Below, piece after piece: positions 45,858 to 58,370 of a stretch of DNA of 64,000 nt. The translations under genes were made by a program, and so were the position numbers. The stretch covers positions 8,251,001 to 8,315,000 of the forward strand of contig OY997596.1 in the NCBI GenBank assembly GCA_963921825.1. Direction: 5' to 3'. The DNA comes from Erodium maritimum (taxonomy: Eukaryota > Streptophyta > Magnoliopsida > Geraniales > Geraniaceae). Position 1 is the stretch's first letter; every line of letters starts with the position of its first letter. The notes under the pieces were generated by a model that did not search any database, was not told the DNA's origin, and saw only the letters and a list, made by a program, of their open reading frames with translations.

Positions 45858-46050
45858 CACTATAGGGGATTGTAACTTCTGCAACGACCTGATGGCGTCA
45901 TAGAGGATATCTATGACGTCGCAGATGTAAGTCGACCAACTTCTGCGATGACATAAAACCGGGTCGCGCTATTTTGATCAAAATCCACATTTTACGGCGT
46001 CATTTGTGGCGTCGCAGAGGATATGTTACCTCTACGGCGCTAACTTCCTG
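45858..46050. mobile_element. Possible CACTA-type element end
   Basis: cactataggggattgtaact opens a stretch with repeated short motifs (ctgcgacg, ggcgtca, gtcgcaga) in both orientations, like the subterminal repeats of En/Spm elements. No matching right end was found. Confidence 0.3.
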
Positions 46051-46179
46051 GCATTTTCTTCCTTTTCCTAATTAATTTCTTTATTTTCTCTTTCATACTA
46101 CCGCTTTGAACTGATGACTTCATCGTCATTATCATCTTTATTGTCCAGCAGTATTGATCACTTGGAAAGGGAAATAGTG

Positions 46180-46381
46180 GGATGAACATTATGTGGTTCG
46201 AAAAACCAAAGATCGGAGGAGAATGTGGTAGATATGAGGAAGACGACATTGAAGAAGGAGTAGGAGGAGGAGGAATTAGTGGAATAAACATTATGTGGTT
46301 CGAAAAACAAAGATCGGAGGAGAAGGTGGTAGAGATGACGAAGACGACATTGAAGGAGGAGGAGGAGGAGAAGTTAATATG
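46180..46381. repeat. Two-copy tandem duplication, about 101 bp
   Basis: 46180-46280 and 46281-46381 are near-identical, sharing aacattatgtggttcgaaaa, agatcggaggagaa and gaagacgacattgaa, and ending in GGA-rich sequence. The complement gives a Phe/Ser-rich duplicated frame of no recognised family. Confidence 0.85.
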
Positions 46382-46639
46382 ATGGTAATCTGAAACGATA
46401 CGTTTGGAGAAACTATAACGTCTCACTTATGTGACGAATAAACACCCCGTCGCACCAAACGAGATAAGAGATAACAATTATTTTCTAAGTTTTTAAAGTG
46501 TTCAAATGTTTGGGGTACGTGTTTACCCCACCTTTCAAGAAAACTCTTCTAATAATGGTGGTTAATATTTGATCTCAAAACATAAAGATTAATATATAAT
46601 AAATTAAATATTAATTTATATAAAACAATAAATATTAGT

Positions 46640-47900
46640 ACAAGAAAATGTTCTTATGCCTCTCATCTCTCCTGAGTAAAATAAAATCCTTAGGGTTTCG
46701 CAACAAAGTCAGTGCGATATCATTGCCATTTTTTCGCAGTCAGACGAGGGCATCTCTTCCACCTCCCTCCATGTCGACAACCTTCCATCCACTTTCTCTT
46801 TTAACCATCGGCCCCTTCCTTGGGGTCGGCTCTATGGTGGAACCACCCCCATTTTTTATTTGATCGTGATGGAGCTGTTGTCTATCCAGAGCGTGATGAG
46901 AAAGATGCCACTCAATGGAGACGAAGATGACGACGACAAGGTCATCATGGTCCTGATAGGAAAGGTCCCGATCATGGATGATACTCGCTACTAGTTTTCC
47001 TTATACGGTCGTCTTCTTTCTAGGAGGCGTTTCAACCCAAGAGTCATGTGCGGTCTTATGACGGCGACATGGGACATCAAAGGCCAGGTGGTGCAACCAA
47101 TGACGTATTAGATTTTTCAGTTTTTTCTTCCCCTCGCGAGATGCAATGAAAGGGATTCGAAACTGGGAACCATGGAGCTTTCATGGCTCCATCCTCCATC
47201 CTCCTCATGCCTCTGCACCCTCTCATGGAGCTGGATGCCTTGGTTTCCGATACATGTGAATAGGGACTCGGGCGTACAACATTCTGGTGGAAGTCCAAAT
47301 GTCCCAATTGCGAACCATTATCGGGACTATATTAGGAAAGGATGCGCCACTAGGGGAATGACCACACTGTCGAGGGTAGGAAGAATATTTTTGGCTACAT
47401 GAAAAGATCGATGTCACCCTTCTACTCCCGCGTCAAGTATGACTAGGGTTTGAAGGCTACCCAGATCCGATCAATACGGTTGTAGTATGAGAAGCTATCG
47501 GAGTTCTGCCATCATTGTGGATGTCTAGGCCACACGAGCCAAGGCTACATGACGAAAATCCCGTAAGTGGAAAGGGGGAAATCCGTTATGACCTCTCCAT
47601 TAAAGCCAATATGAGGTTGTTGGTGGGAATGGTAAGGGTGAAAGTGGCCTAGAAGAACACTCAGATCAATATCTTTCCTAACCTAAGTCAAGATACCTGA
47701 AGGAAACCTATGCCTCCAAACTCTTCACTCTATCGTCACCAATGCCTTTATCCTCTTAGGAGGATCTTGAAGAGGCCATGCCTCTCCCGCACAAGAAGAC
47801 GAGGAAAGAGGAATCGTCGGCCCTACCATCTCCTCTCGAACAACAACTCCTGCAAAACGTCAAGGGCCTAGCAAGGGAAAAGGACAAGCAGGCAAGTGAT
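46640..47900 (+). pseudogene. Decayed LINE ORF1 (DUF4283 and zinc knuckle), plus strand
   Basis: The plus strand shows ORF1 remnants in order: a DUF4283-like EPWSFHGSIL (about 47160-47210), RIDVT-type text, and YEKLSEFCHHCGCLGHTSQGY-like knuckle text near 47490-47550 (CHHCGCLGH). The knuckle retains CxxC and CxxxH spacing of the zf-CCHC_4 type. Many breaks. It ends where the LTR of element B begins. Confidence 0.7.
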
Positions 47901-48719
47901 CCGGGTCTGGACTTGAGTCTGAGTCGGGCCTGGACTTGGATCTGGGTCGGGCCTGGACTTGGGTCTGGGTCGGGTCTGGATCCGGGTCTGGGTCGGGCTC
48001 GGGTTAGGTTCGGGTCTGGACTCGGATCCGGGTCAGATTTGGATCCCGGTTCTAGATTCGGGTTGGATTCGGGCCGCACTCGGGTCGGGGTCGGGTCGGA
48101 CAGTTTAATTAATTAATTAATTTAAAGGACTTAAATCAGAAAAATTAAAGGACTTAAATAAGATAATTTAGAGGACTGTTACGGACTGGACCGGGACTGA
48201 TTACCGTCCTTATTTGTTAAAGTCAGGCTTTGACCTTGATCATGGAGAAGACCGAAGGTAGGGAAATACCTCGAAACCTTACTTTATTACGGACGTACTA
48301 GAATGCATATAGGGAAACCTAATAACCAGATAAATAACTAGCTCGCATATAGGATGTGATTAACCAGCGTATCCTAATAAACTATGAACCACCTACGAGC
48401 CATGTCGTGCTGTAGGTGTTGGTATGCCGTGCTGGTAGAATCAGGCCATGACGCGCCTGTAGGATTGTGTGTTGATTGTGTGCTCTGTGTTGTTTAAGCG
48501 GCTATTAAATAACGAACGTGAAAACGAGTAGAGGTGAACTTAGTGATGCATATTAGTGACTTGATTGGTTTGATTCTGTTTATATGACATTTTGAAATGT
48601 GGGCATTGGGGAATGGATACCGGCGAAGCCAGTGGGGTTACCACGTTGAGTGTGGTGTCGGTAAGTGATGGTAAGTGCGTGATAGTTGTGTGAGTATGAT
48701 TGTGATTGTGGGTTCTTCG

Positions 48720-48970
48720 GTTACATGAGAAAGGTGGTTTCCCTACCTTCCGACCTAGAATCGGTAAAACGCTGTGTCCCGCGAAGAGGTGGTTTCCCTA
48801 CCTTCCGACTAGCACTCGGTAAAATGTTGTGTTGTGTCGCGATGAGGTTGTTCCGCGAAGAGGCGATTTCCCTGCCTTCCGTGTATCGGTAAAACGCTGT
48901 GTCCGCAACGAGGTTTTTCCGCAAAGAGGAAATTTCCCTGCCTTTCGTGTATCGGTAAAATGCTGTGTTT
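48720..48970 (+). repeat. Tandem repeat in the LTR of element B
   Basis: About four imperfect units contain ttccctaccttccg, an atcggtaaaa core and a gaagaggcg/gatgagg linker. The same array is at 55590-55840 in the right LTR. Reverse-strand open frames here are products of the repeat. Confidence 0.8.
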
Positions 48971-49554
48971 CGCGATGAGGTCGACCGCCTATCCCGACTA
49001 TGTGTTGGGGAAGTTTCGTGTGGCTTCGCCGGGCCGAGCGGGTTGCTCCCGAAACCGTGCAAGTGTGTGAATTGCTTGTGTTAAGAATGCCTTGGATTTT
49101 TGAATGAGTGTTGCTGTGTTTGTGAGTGTTGCTGTGCTTGTGGCTATGGTTGTTTTTCCTTGGTTGTTCCTTCGGTGTTGCCTCGGTATAGCAGTTAGTG
49201 TTGAGTTAAAGTTGGGGATTGTTAGTCTGGTGAGTGTCCGGGTAAAGTGGGCTTTGTCTTTAAAATGGTTTTAAGTGTCGCATCGATTTATCAACCTCTT
49301 ATTAAACTTTAAACTTTGGAAGGGCTTTCTTGGTAAGTCTGTAATTAGGTGGATTTCGTGGCTTTTTCCTACTGAGCGTCAAGCTCACCCCTTACATTGT
49401 TTTCTACAAGTGTTAGCTATGATCTGGTTTAGAGGTTTATGCAGAGCTTGGGAGCTAGCGGAGGCCCGGGTTTATTTTGTTTATGTTTCTTAGAGACGTA
49501 CTGTTATTTTTTAATATTGTATTTGACTGAGCGTAGGACTCAGATTTTCAGACC

Positions 49555-49557
<3 letters not shown>

Positions 49558-49640
<83 letters not shown>
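49558..49640. repeat. (TTA)n microsatellite, about 28 units
   Basis: A pure TTA run in the left LTR of element B. The corresponding place in the right LTR (about 56420-56437) has only about three units, so the run expanded after insertion. Confidence 0.95.
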
Positions 49641-49740
49641 CTACAGTTTTGGATTTAATTATGTATTTTAAATTGTTTTCTCTACAAATTCCGGTTCACG
49701 GCTTGAGTCCGGTCAATACCAGATTTTGGGCGTGACAATT

Positions 49741-49752
49741 TGGTATCAGAGC
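49741..49752 (+). other. Primer-binding site of element B
   Basis: TGGTATCAGAGC three bases after the LTR end; the same tRNA-Met primer as in element A and the copia element. Confidence 0.9.
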
Positions 49753-50635
49753 CTGGTTACAGTTTGAAATCGTTTTTTTTTCAAAACCTCGGACCGTACG
49801 TCAATTAGGTGAGTAGAGTTGGGTCGTTAAGTTACCGTGTGTCGGTCACGCAAGTCGGAGATGTCCTACGCGTAGAAGCGAGACGGGAGGAGTCTCGGGT
49901 TAGTGGTTTGTCCGGTCTAAGTACCGTGTGCTTGTGGTAAACCTGTGTAGTTGGTGTTATTGTTGAGTTAAACTGTTTATCCTAGTGTGGACTTGGCCGG
50001 GCGGTAAGAGTGGAATTACCGAGGCCCGAGGTGTAAAGTTGAGATAAATTGTTGTGGGCTGAAAGTGTAATTGAGTGTTGTGTACATGTGATAATCGATT
50101 GTCCCGCATAAGCGGATGGTTAGCTTAACTTACGAACGGGTCATGCCCGATTTTCTACAGAAACTGAAGTGTATGTACCATCACGATTTGGCTATAGGGG
50201 CCACTACAGCCGGACGTGAATGGGGGTATGTCAAGTGGTTACAACGTAATTTGGGGACGCTTGAACCAGATTCTAACGACGTGATGTCAGCATGAATGTT
50301 ATGTTAGACAAATGCCGTGTTAAGAACCTGAAACTGAGTCTATGTTGTACGTTGTGGAATTGATTTGTGGTGTAAACTGTAGGCTGTGAGACTTAAGTGT
50401 GAAATTGTTGTTGAATGTGAAATTGTGTGTAACCGCCGCTTGTATCTATGATCTTTGTGACGCTCTAGTATGCGAATTTCTCTACTGTGTGCTATTGTGT
50501 GACTATTATATTAAGTACGATATTAGTATGAGTAGTATTGTGAGGATGGTGTGTGGCGTTAGTCATTCTAAGCGTGTTGCTCTTTTCGAGTTAAGGATCT
50601 GAGCGTGTGCGTTATCCGTGCAGAGGATTTACGAC

Positions 50636-51580
50636 ATGGCCCAATTCTACGTTCCGCGAGGTACCAGGAGACGGCCCGCTGGGTCGGTAGGGGCGACTAG
50701 TGCCCAGGGTGTGCCCACTGAGGGGCACGAGAGGAATGAGACAGCCCAGACGGCAGCTCTGGAGGAGCTAACCCGCACTGTTCAGGGATTGGTAGCAGCC
50801 TTTTCCTGGAGAGAGGCCTACCACTGGTGGCGGCGCGAGAAGGCACGAGTTGCAGATGACCTTGCGCTGTTCAGACAATGTTTTCTTCTGCAGTTTTGTC
50901 CACTGTCGGTACTAGACGACATACGTCAGTAGTTTCTGGAGCTGCGACAGGAGGGGCTATCAGTGTCCGAGTACGAAGCGAGATTCACCTCCTTGGCTCG
51001 TTTTGCTCAGGAGATGGTTCAGACTGAGGCTCTCCGTTACCGACGTTTCGAGGAAGGGCTTCGCCCTGCGATCGCGGACAGGGTCGCTATTTTGAGGACC
51101 CAGGTTTACTCTGACCCGGTAGATCATGCCTTAGCTGTGGAGCGGCACTTTCGTGAGTCGGCCAGAGTGCGAGAGGTCAGGCAGAGACCGACCAGTTCCC
51201 TTAGGCCATCTGAGTCTCGTGACCTGAGGAGGCAGAGGACCTCAGGATCGTTCCAGTCCCAGCCACCGTTGAGAGGACCGCGACATGTCGGGTCAGGGGC
51301 TTCTGTTGGACCTTACATGAGAGGGCGCACGTGCTACCGTTGTGGACAGCTGAGTCATATGGCTCGACACTGTCCGGGGATCAGCATACCAGTAGATCGT
51401 CCGGCGGGCAGACCTGACAAGAGGTCGAGTGTCGGGCCACCACTTTGTCACTGGTGTGGTCGGCTAGGACACTTCACTTCCAAATGCCCCGATCGGTTTT
51501 TGGTGGCGTCGGCTCAGCGACCACCACAGTCGCAGACTGAGCAGTCACCACAGCCCCAACAACGTCAGGCTCAGACGTAG
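50636..51580 (+). pseudogene. gag of element B (fossil)
   Basis: The start MAQFYVPRG is followed by a retrotransposon gag domain (YHWWRREKARVADD, EYEARFTSLARFAQ, RYRRFEEGLRP) and two CCHC knuckles: CYRCGQLSHMARHC and CHWCGRLGHFTSKC. These package the RNA genome in virus-like particles. The coding part is not continuous, and this is not a host gene. Confidence 0.88.
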
Positions 51581-51779
51581 AGATTTTAGAGCCAGGCAGC
51601 GAGTGCACCAGCGCCGAGGTATAGAGCCGTGCAGCAGGTGGCACTTCCACCACCCCCGAGAGGAGGACCTCAAGCACCGCAGAGTAGAATGTATGCGGTT
51701 GCCGACTCCCGAGAGGAGAGACAGTGGCCCGAGCATGAGACCGCTCATGGTACGTGCTTACCATATAAATTTTGAGTGT

Positions 51780-53841
51780 TGCTTTATTTAATTTTGGGGT
51801 ACCTCACTCGTTTATTTCTTCTTGATTGCTGAAATGTTGGGACGAAAATTAGAATTGTCGAGCTCACCCTGTGCCTTGGCACAATAGTTGAGGGTGCGGT
51901 GGTGTCGACTAATGTCAGTCGTGAGTGAGGAAGTAGATTAGCGGACCGTTATCTATCTCAATGACCTTCCCGTATTGGACTGTCTTTCTTCAAACGTGTT
52001 GAGAAAGTTAAGAGAACCGAATTATGAGGTATCAAGCGTTCTTCGATTGTTCATCAGGGACTAGTGCCCGAGCGGCGGAGGACCGCAGAAATACCAGTAC
52101 GCTGCCAGAACGACCAGAGGAGATGGCCGAGTGACGATGAGGTCAGAGTGGCGCATCGGAAGCGTGGTGGGCCCATAACCCATAGGCACCGCATTCTTCT
52201 GTTTTTCTTTACACTTGAGAAAACGTGAGGGCCTAAGAGTAGAACCTTGATGTTGTCCTGGTGTCTTGACACCCCGACTAAGTACGTTGTGGTTTGACGA
52301 GGGTGTGCCGCATGTGCGAGATTAGAGTAATTGATCTCCCTTTTCTTAGTAACCTGTTTGTGTTGAACTTGACGACTTCCGATGTCATCCTGGGGATGGA
52401 CTAACTTTCAAGACGCGGGACGTCGATCGATTGTGACCGGCGACCGATGGCGGTGCGATCGGGCAATACAACAGTCACATATGGACGGGCAGTAGGTGCG
52501 AAGTTTGGATCGATGCACATCAGTTGTCAACAAGTAAAGGGCGAACGCCAGTGTTCCGCGGGAACTAGTACGACCCCTACGAGAGCAGAGCAGAAGTAAG
52601 AGCACCGTTTGCTGGAGTCCGGAAATAGTTAGCCGAGTGCGTCTACCACAACGCTTTCAGGCCAGTAACATTATGGCACCGTACGAAGCATTTTTTTGTA
52701 GGTCGAGTCATCTGCCCAAGCGGGGCATAGTTGGGGATTAAAAGTTGATCCTTGTAGTCCCGAGTTGTTCGAGAGGCGACTGAAGGGTGGCGTGGATCGT
52801 GAACGATTAAGAACCGCGTAGAGTCGACGCGGAAGCGCAAGGATGAGGCACGCGCAAGGTATCCAAGGCCGTTCGGTCCTTGAAGAAATGGTAATTATAC
52901 TGTCTTCCGTTTTATGGTACTTTGGGTGGAACGACTTGTAAATTGTTTCGATTGGTAGTATGTGAGCGAGCATCAACGGTAAGCGCGAAATCCCTGGTCG
53001 GGTACCTTCGATGATTGATCATGATTGTATGTAACTGCTTGTGGAGTGTCGTCATAGTGAGGCCTGACGAGTTGGGTGTTTCGAGGTGCGCACGCCCTCC
53101 GACAAGATGTTGATAAGATGTACTGTCACTCCGAACCGTGCAGTAAGTGTGAGATCCAATGTCGGGATGGTTGAGACTGCATGTTATTCCCTTGTTTTAT
53201 CGTGGGTGGTTGGTCGTGGCGTAGCCGTGTTTTGAGTCTGTCTTGGAGTGTCCGAATAACGGCCGTGGTCCCACGTATGCGCGGTCCCCCGTGTGTTATT
53301 CCGATATGATGCCTACATCGAGGGAGTATGCCGGTATAGGGCATCTAGGTCGACGGTTTGTGGTTGGCACTAGGTGTCGTGTTTGTACCCCGACAGATTT
53401 CCGGGAGGATATCTAGGCCGATGTTGTGCGCTTCGGTGTGATACGATGGATTCGGGCGGTGGACAACCGACAGAGTCAGGGACTGTGGCACGGGGCGTGG
53501 GCTTACCTTATTGTATGTTGTTGCGTGATACTTAAATAAGTGAAGTGAGTAGTTGAGGAGAAGTGGCTGTGTGTTGGATCCGCTTTAAGTGCGATGTGAG
53601 AATTGTTCCGGTATGATACCTATACCGACGGACGGTTCCGGTATAGGATATCTCGACCAAGCCGCGTGTGTCGGTGCGATGTCTCTACCGACGGAGAATC
53701 CCGGTATCGACTAACTGGTTTATGTGGTTCCGTGGGTTTGGGTGACGATGGACTGGGAGTTTTAATCGGACATTCCTTGAGGCAGGTTTAAATGGAGTAC
53801 GTTCGTCTTAAATTTCGAGGAAGAAATTCTTTTAAGGGGGG
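51780..53841 (+). other. Internal remainder of element B
   Basis: Only a protease-like remnant around 52367-52404 is recognisable. The rest shows no pol domains in any frame. It ends with a purine-rich tract (ttttaaggggggta) before the right LTR. Confidence 0.6.
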
Positions 53842-56534
53842 TATACAGTAAAGAACGCCCCAGTTAAAAGTTTTAAAATTTAAAAATTGTTCGATTGGAA
53901 CGTTGTTGGTGGGAAAACGGGTTGAATTTTGGATCGAAATAAAAAAAGGGGACCTTGGGCCAAGCAGACCAGGCCCAGTTAGCCGGACCAGGCCCAGTCA
54001 GCCGGACCAGGCCCAGCATGTCAGGCCCAATTCGCCATCGCCAGCCCAAGCCCACGCTGAGCCAACCCTCTTCTCTCACGCGTACGATTCGCACGTGACC
54101 ACCGTTACAAGAACTAGGGTTCCTCTCTCTCACCTTCATTTCGCTGCACGCGTCCCGAGAGCGTCATCTTCCTCCTCTCGTTCTTCTCTCTCGCATCACG
54201 CTGGAGCACAGATTTCCTCTCCGGACCTTCCTCCTCCACCCACAACTCACCCTCACCGCAAGAAAGCACCAGAAACCCCCTCCCTCCCTCCCTTATTCCT
54301 CCCCAAATCGAAGCGACCAACGCTGCCCGTTCCCGTTCGAGCCTCGCCGTGCCTGCAACAGAAGAAATCAGTGACAGTGAGCCATCTTCCCGGCCTGATT
54401 CACCATCTCCGTCGGTCCTTCCCTGGAAATCGAGCGTGCGCGAACTCGATTTGGCCGAGCTCTACCGGAGAGACACGGCCGGATTTCTCGAGCTCCAACT
54501 CTTCGCTCCAACGTCGGCGAGCACATCACGCCGTCAGATCTGGACGGAGAGGCTCTGGACTCGGACCGACGACCACCCTCGTCCATCCGAGCTCTCCTGA
54601 CGCCGCCGCCGTCGTCGAGAACCAACCCTGGTCGCATGCCACCGTCCACAGCCTCACCGGAACCCTAGCTCGGCGTCTCCGTTCCCAATTTGGGCCAGAA
54701 CGAGACATGGGTTTTAGGCTTGGGCCAAGACAGACTGGGCCTGGACTCGAGTCTGAGTCGGGCCTGGACTTGGATCTGGGACGGGCCTGGACTTGGGTCT
54801 GGGTCGGGTCTGGATCCGGGTCGGGCTCGGGTCAGGTTCAGGTCTGGAGTCGGATCCGGGTCAGATTTGGATCCGGGTCGGAGTCGGGTCGGAGCTGGGT
54901 CGAGGTCGGGTCGGACATTTTAATTAATTAATTAATTAATTTAAAGGAATTAAATTAGATAAATTAAAGGACTTAAATCAGATAATTTAGAGGACTGTTA
55001 CGGACTGGACCAAGACTGATTACTGTCCTTATTTGTTAAAATCAGGCTTTGACCTCGATCGTGGAGAAGAACGGAGTTAGGCCTGGACGTCAGCGGCTAG
55101 GAGATCCAGATAGAGTTTCAGAGGTAGGGAAATACCTCGGAACCTTACTTTATTACGGACGTACTAGAATGCATATAGGGAAACCTAATAACCGGATAAA
55201 TATCTAGCTCTCATATAGGATGTGATTAACTAGTGTAGCCTTATAAACTGTGAACCACCTACGAGCCATGTCGTGCCGTAGGTGTTGGTATGTCGTGCTG
55301 GTAGAATCAGGCTATGACGCGCCTGTAGGATTGTGTGTTGATTGTGTTTGATTGTGTGCTCTGTGTTGTTTAAGCGGCTAATAAATAACGAACGTGAAAA
55401 CGAGTAGAGGTGAAGTTAGTGATGCATATTAGTGACTTGATTGGTTTGATTATGTTATTATGACATGTTGAGATCTGGGCATTGTGGAATGGATACCGGC
55501 GAAGCCGGTGGGGTTACCACGTTGAGTGTGGTGTCGGTAAGTGCGTGATAGCTGTGTGAGTATGATTGTGATTGTGGGTTCTTCGGTTACATGAGAAAGG
55601 TGGTTTCCCTACCTTCCGACCTAGAATCGGTAAAACGCTGTGTCCCGTGAAGAGGTGGTTTCCCTACCTTCCGACTAGCACTCGGTAAAATATTGTGCTG
55701 TGTCGCGATGAGGTTGTTCCGCGAAGAGGCGATTTCCCTGCCTTCCGTGTATCGGTAAAACGTTGTGTCCGCGACGAGGTTTTTCCGCGAAGAGGCGATT
55801 TCCCTGCCTTTCGTGTATCGGTAAAATGCTGTGTTCCGCGATGAGGTCGACCGCCTATCCCGACTATGTGTTGGGGAAGTTGCGTGTGGCTTCGCCGGGC
55901 CGAGCGGGTTGCTCCCGAAACCGTGCAAGTGTGTGAGTTGCTTGTGCTAAGAATGCCTTGGATTTTTGAATGAGTGTTACTGTGGTTGTGAGTGTTGTTG
56001 TGCTTGTGGCTATGGTTGTTTTTCCTTGGTTGTTCCTTCGGTGTTGCCTCGGTATAGCAGTTAGTGTTGAGTTAAAGTTGGGGATTGTTAGTATGGTGAG
56101 TGTCAGGGTAAAGTGGGTTTTGTCTTTAAAATGGTTTTAAGTGTTGCATCGATTTATCAACCTCATATTAAACTTTAAACTTTGGAAGGGCTTTCTTGGT
56201 AAGTCTGTAATTAGGTAGATTTCGTGGCTTTTTCCTACTGAGTGTCAAGCTCACCCATTACATTGTTTCCTACAGGTGTTAGCTATGATCTGGTTTAGAG
56301 GTTTATGCAGAGCTTGGGAGCTAGCGGAGACCCGGGTTTATTTTGTTTATGTTTCTTAGAGACGTACTATTATTTTTCAGTATTGTATTTGACTGAGCGT
56401 AGGACTCAGATTTTCAGACCTTTATTATTATTTTTATCTACAGTTTTGGATTTAATTATGTATTTTAAATTGTTTTCTCTACAAATTCTGGTTCACGTCT
56501 CGAGTCTGGTCAATACCAGATTTGGGGCGTGACA
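53842..56534 (+). repeat. Right LTR of element B (about 2.69 kb)
   Basis: It begins just after the purine tract and ends gggcgtgaca. It contains GC-rich ggtctggacttgggtctggg-type tandem sequence (54740-54920), ttaattaa repeats and the ttccctaccttccg array. The start is uncertain by a few bases. Confidence 0.82.
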
Positions 56535-56983
56535 CACAGGCTTCAGTAGACGCTCGAGAGATTGAGATTGGGTGATCCCCCCTCCGTCCAACCCTGGGAC
56601 GGGGACCGATCGCGGAGTACGCCGCAGCAAGCCCCTCTGGTACGCCGGAAGATGCCTAAGATACCTGCTATGGAGCGGCTGCGTGGCTACCCCCTGAACA
56701 GGATATTGCTGCCTGCCAATGAGGGGACTCGGCCTACCGAAGCCCAATGGACCCTTCCCAGAATCAATGGAGGAGGGTCGGAGTAGCCGTGACCATGCAC
56801 GGGACGGGAAGCCACGGTATTTGAGGACAACAACTCCCGCACCCGAATAAAGTTGCGGCGGAGCATCCGTGTGGGAGAGATCACCACCGTTCTTCTCAAA
56901 CTACCGTAAGCGGCATGGAAAAGGTAGTAAGTGCGGCTCGACACCCTAGATATCGTGGATACGACTGAGACCGGCTCCAGAAC
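56535..56983 (-). other. Unrecognised coding-like sequence, left flank of solo LTR C
   Basis: An open minus-strand stretch (56989-56687) is rich in Arg and Ser. With 60437-60960 it was one stretch before solo LTR C arrived, as the shared 5-bp duplication shows. No family recognised. Confidence 0.4.
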
Positions 56984-57959
56984 TGTCACGCCCCAATTTC
57001 AGTGACCGAACTCGGGACGCGAACATTTAAAATAATAAAACCTTTTGAAACCATTTTCATTAAACCACTTTAAAAAAACCATTTGTTCAACGAAATAATA
57101 TTTACATCTTAAAACACGTCCCAACAATTAGACAAAACATGGTATACGTCGCTAGACTCAAATAAACCCAGAATCCCGCTTCTAGCTCTTCAAGCTTCAG
57201 AAGCTCGCCTAGTCCAGCCTGCGAACGGTACCTGTAGGAAAAGCAGCTAGGGGTGAGCGTTCGCTCACCACCACGGATAACAGACTGACTACGGCATAAT
57301 TAGCAGACAAAGCCGGTAACACCAAAAACAAGGTCAACACCGGGGAACACTGTCCCCAACCCAAGTACTCTGACTGAACATACACCCATTGTTACCTTCC
57401 TTGACCAACTCAGCACTCTGACACGCAAAGTAGACCCGACACAACGATCACGACCTCTTCCAAGGACTCAAAAGAAACTACGCAACACCAAACAAGATCA
57501 CAAATGATCGCACACCAAACAAGATCACAAAGGATCGCAAACCAGCTGCCAAGAATGCTCACACCCTCCCGAGACTCTAACTCGGTCAGGCCAACCCAAG
57601 AATGCTTGCAACTTACCGAGACTCTAACTCGTAAGCCAGCCGGAAAAATGCTTGCAACTTACCGAGACTCTAACTCGTAAGCCAGCCAAAGAATGCTTGC
57701 AACTTACCGAGACTCAAACTCGTAAGCCAACCAAAGTACGCTCACAAACCCAAACCACACACGCGCGGCCAGGACCCCTTTATTGGCGGGCGGGCCCCCT
57801 ACCCCGTCTGAACATGTAGACGCGTGTGCTCGTGGAACCCCGTTTCATGAAGCGGGCCCCCAACCTCAGGTAACCACAATCACAATCACAAGCAAGTTCC
57901 ACAACCAGAAACAACGCAGGTTCAACACTCACAGGCACTCATGGCCACTCACGACACCA

Positions 57960-58370
57960 ACGGAAAAACACGGACTCAACAGCCCCACATGCACTCACGG
58001 CCTCCCAAGATACCAACAGTAAAAGACACGGGTTCAACAACCCCACGGGCACTCATGGCCACCCAAGACACCAAAGGTAAAGACACGGGTTCAACAACTC
58101 CACGGGCACTCATGGACACCCAAAATACCAAAGGTAAAGACACGGGTTCAACAACCCCACGGGCACTCATGGCCACCCAAAACACCAAAAGTAAAGACAC
58201 GGGTTCAACAACCCCACGGGCACTCATGGCCACCCAAAACACCAAAAGTAAAGACACGGGTTCAACAACTCCACGGGCACTCATGGCCACCCAAAACACC
58301 AAAAGTAAAGACACGGGTTCAACGACCCCACGGGCCCTCATGGCCACCCAAAACTCAACGATGAAACACG
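57960..58370 (-). repeat. 57-bp minisatellite in solo LTR C
   Basis: Six to seven tandem units with ggttcaacaaccccacggg and actcatggccacccaaaa begin near 58031, 58088, 58145, 58202, 58259 and 58316. Less regular gctcgcaacttaccgagact units flank them (57600-57740 and 58365-58530). Open frames here simply translate the repeat. Confidence 0.92.

Larger units (their letters stand above)
47900..49737 (+). repeat. Left LTR of element B (distal part)
   Basis: It matches 54738-56534 nearly base for base, including the ggtttccctaccttccgac repeats and the end gggcgtgaca. A long TTA microsatellite lies inside. The proximal LTR part seen in the right copy was not recognised here. Confidence 0.85.
47900..56534 (+). 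mobile_element. Ty3/gypsy-type element B with gag and two long LTRs
   Basis: Parts in order: left LTR (about 47900-49737, only the distal part recognised), tRNA-Met primer-binding site (49741), leader, gag with zinc knuckles (50636-51580), an aspartic-protease remnant (around 52367-52404, DVILGMD), and right LTR (about 53842-56534). Reverse transcriptase and integrase were not recognised in between. The leader and LTR ends are homologous to element A. By eye the two LTRs differ at roughly 3-8 positions per 100, so the insertion is probably at most a few million years old. It is broken, with several breaks. The Tekay/Del-like chromovirus relation is inferred from gag and LTR length. Confidence 0.85.

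Noticed and set aside
49439-49735. Leucine-run frame
   Set aside because: Produced by the TTA microsatellite.
53903-54931. 342-codon open frame inside the right LTR of element B
   Set aside because: GC-rich, stop-poor LTR sequence ending in ggtctggg-type tandem repeats. The composition explains the openness, and no domain is recognised.
58031-58370. Regular repeats resembling a CRISPR array
   Set aside because: The units are contiguous without unique spacers, inside a plant LTR.
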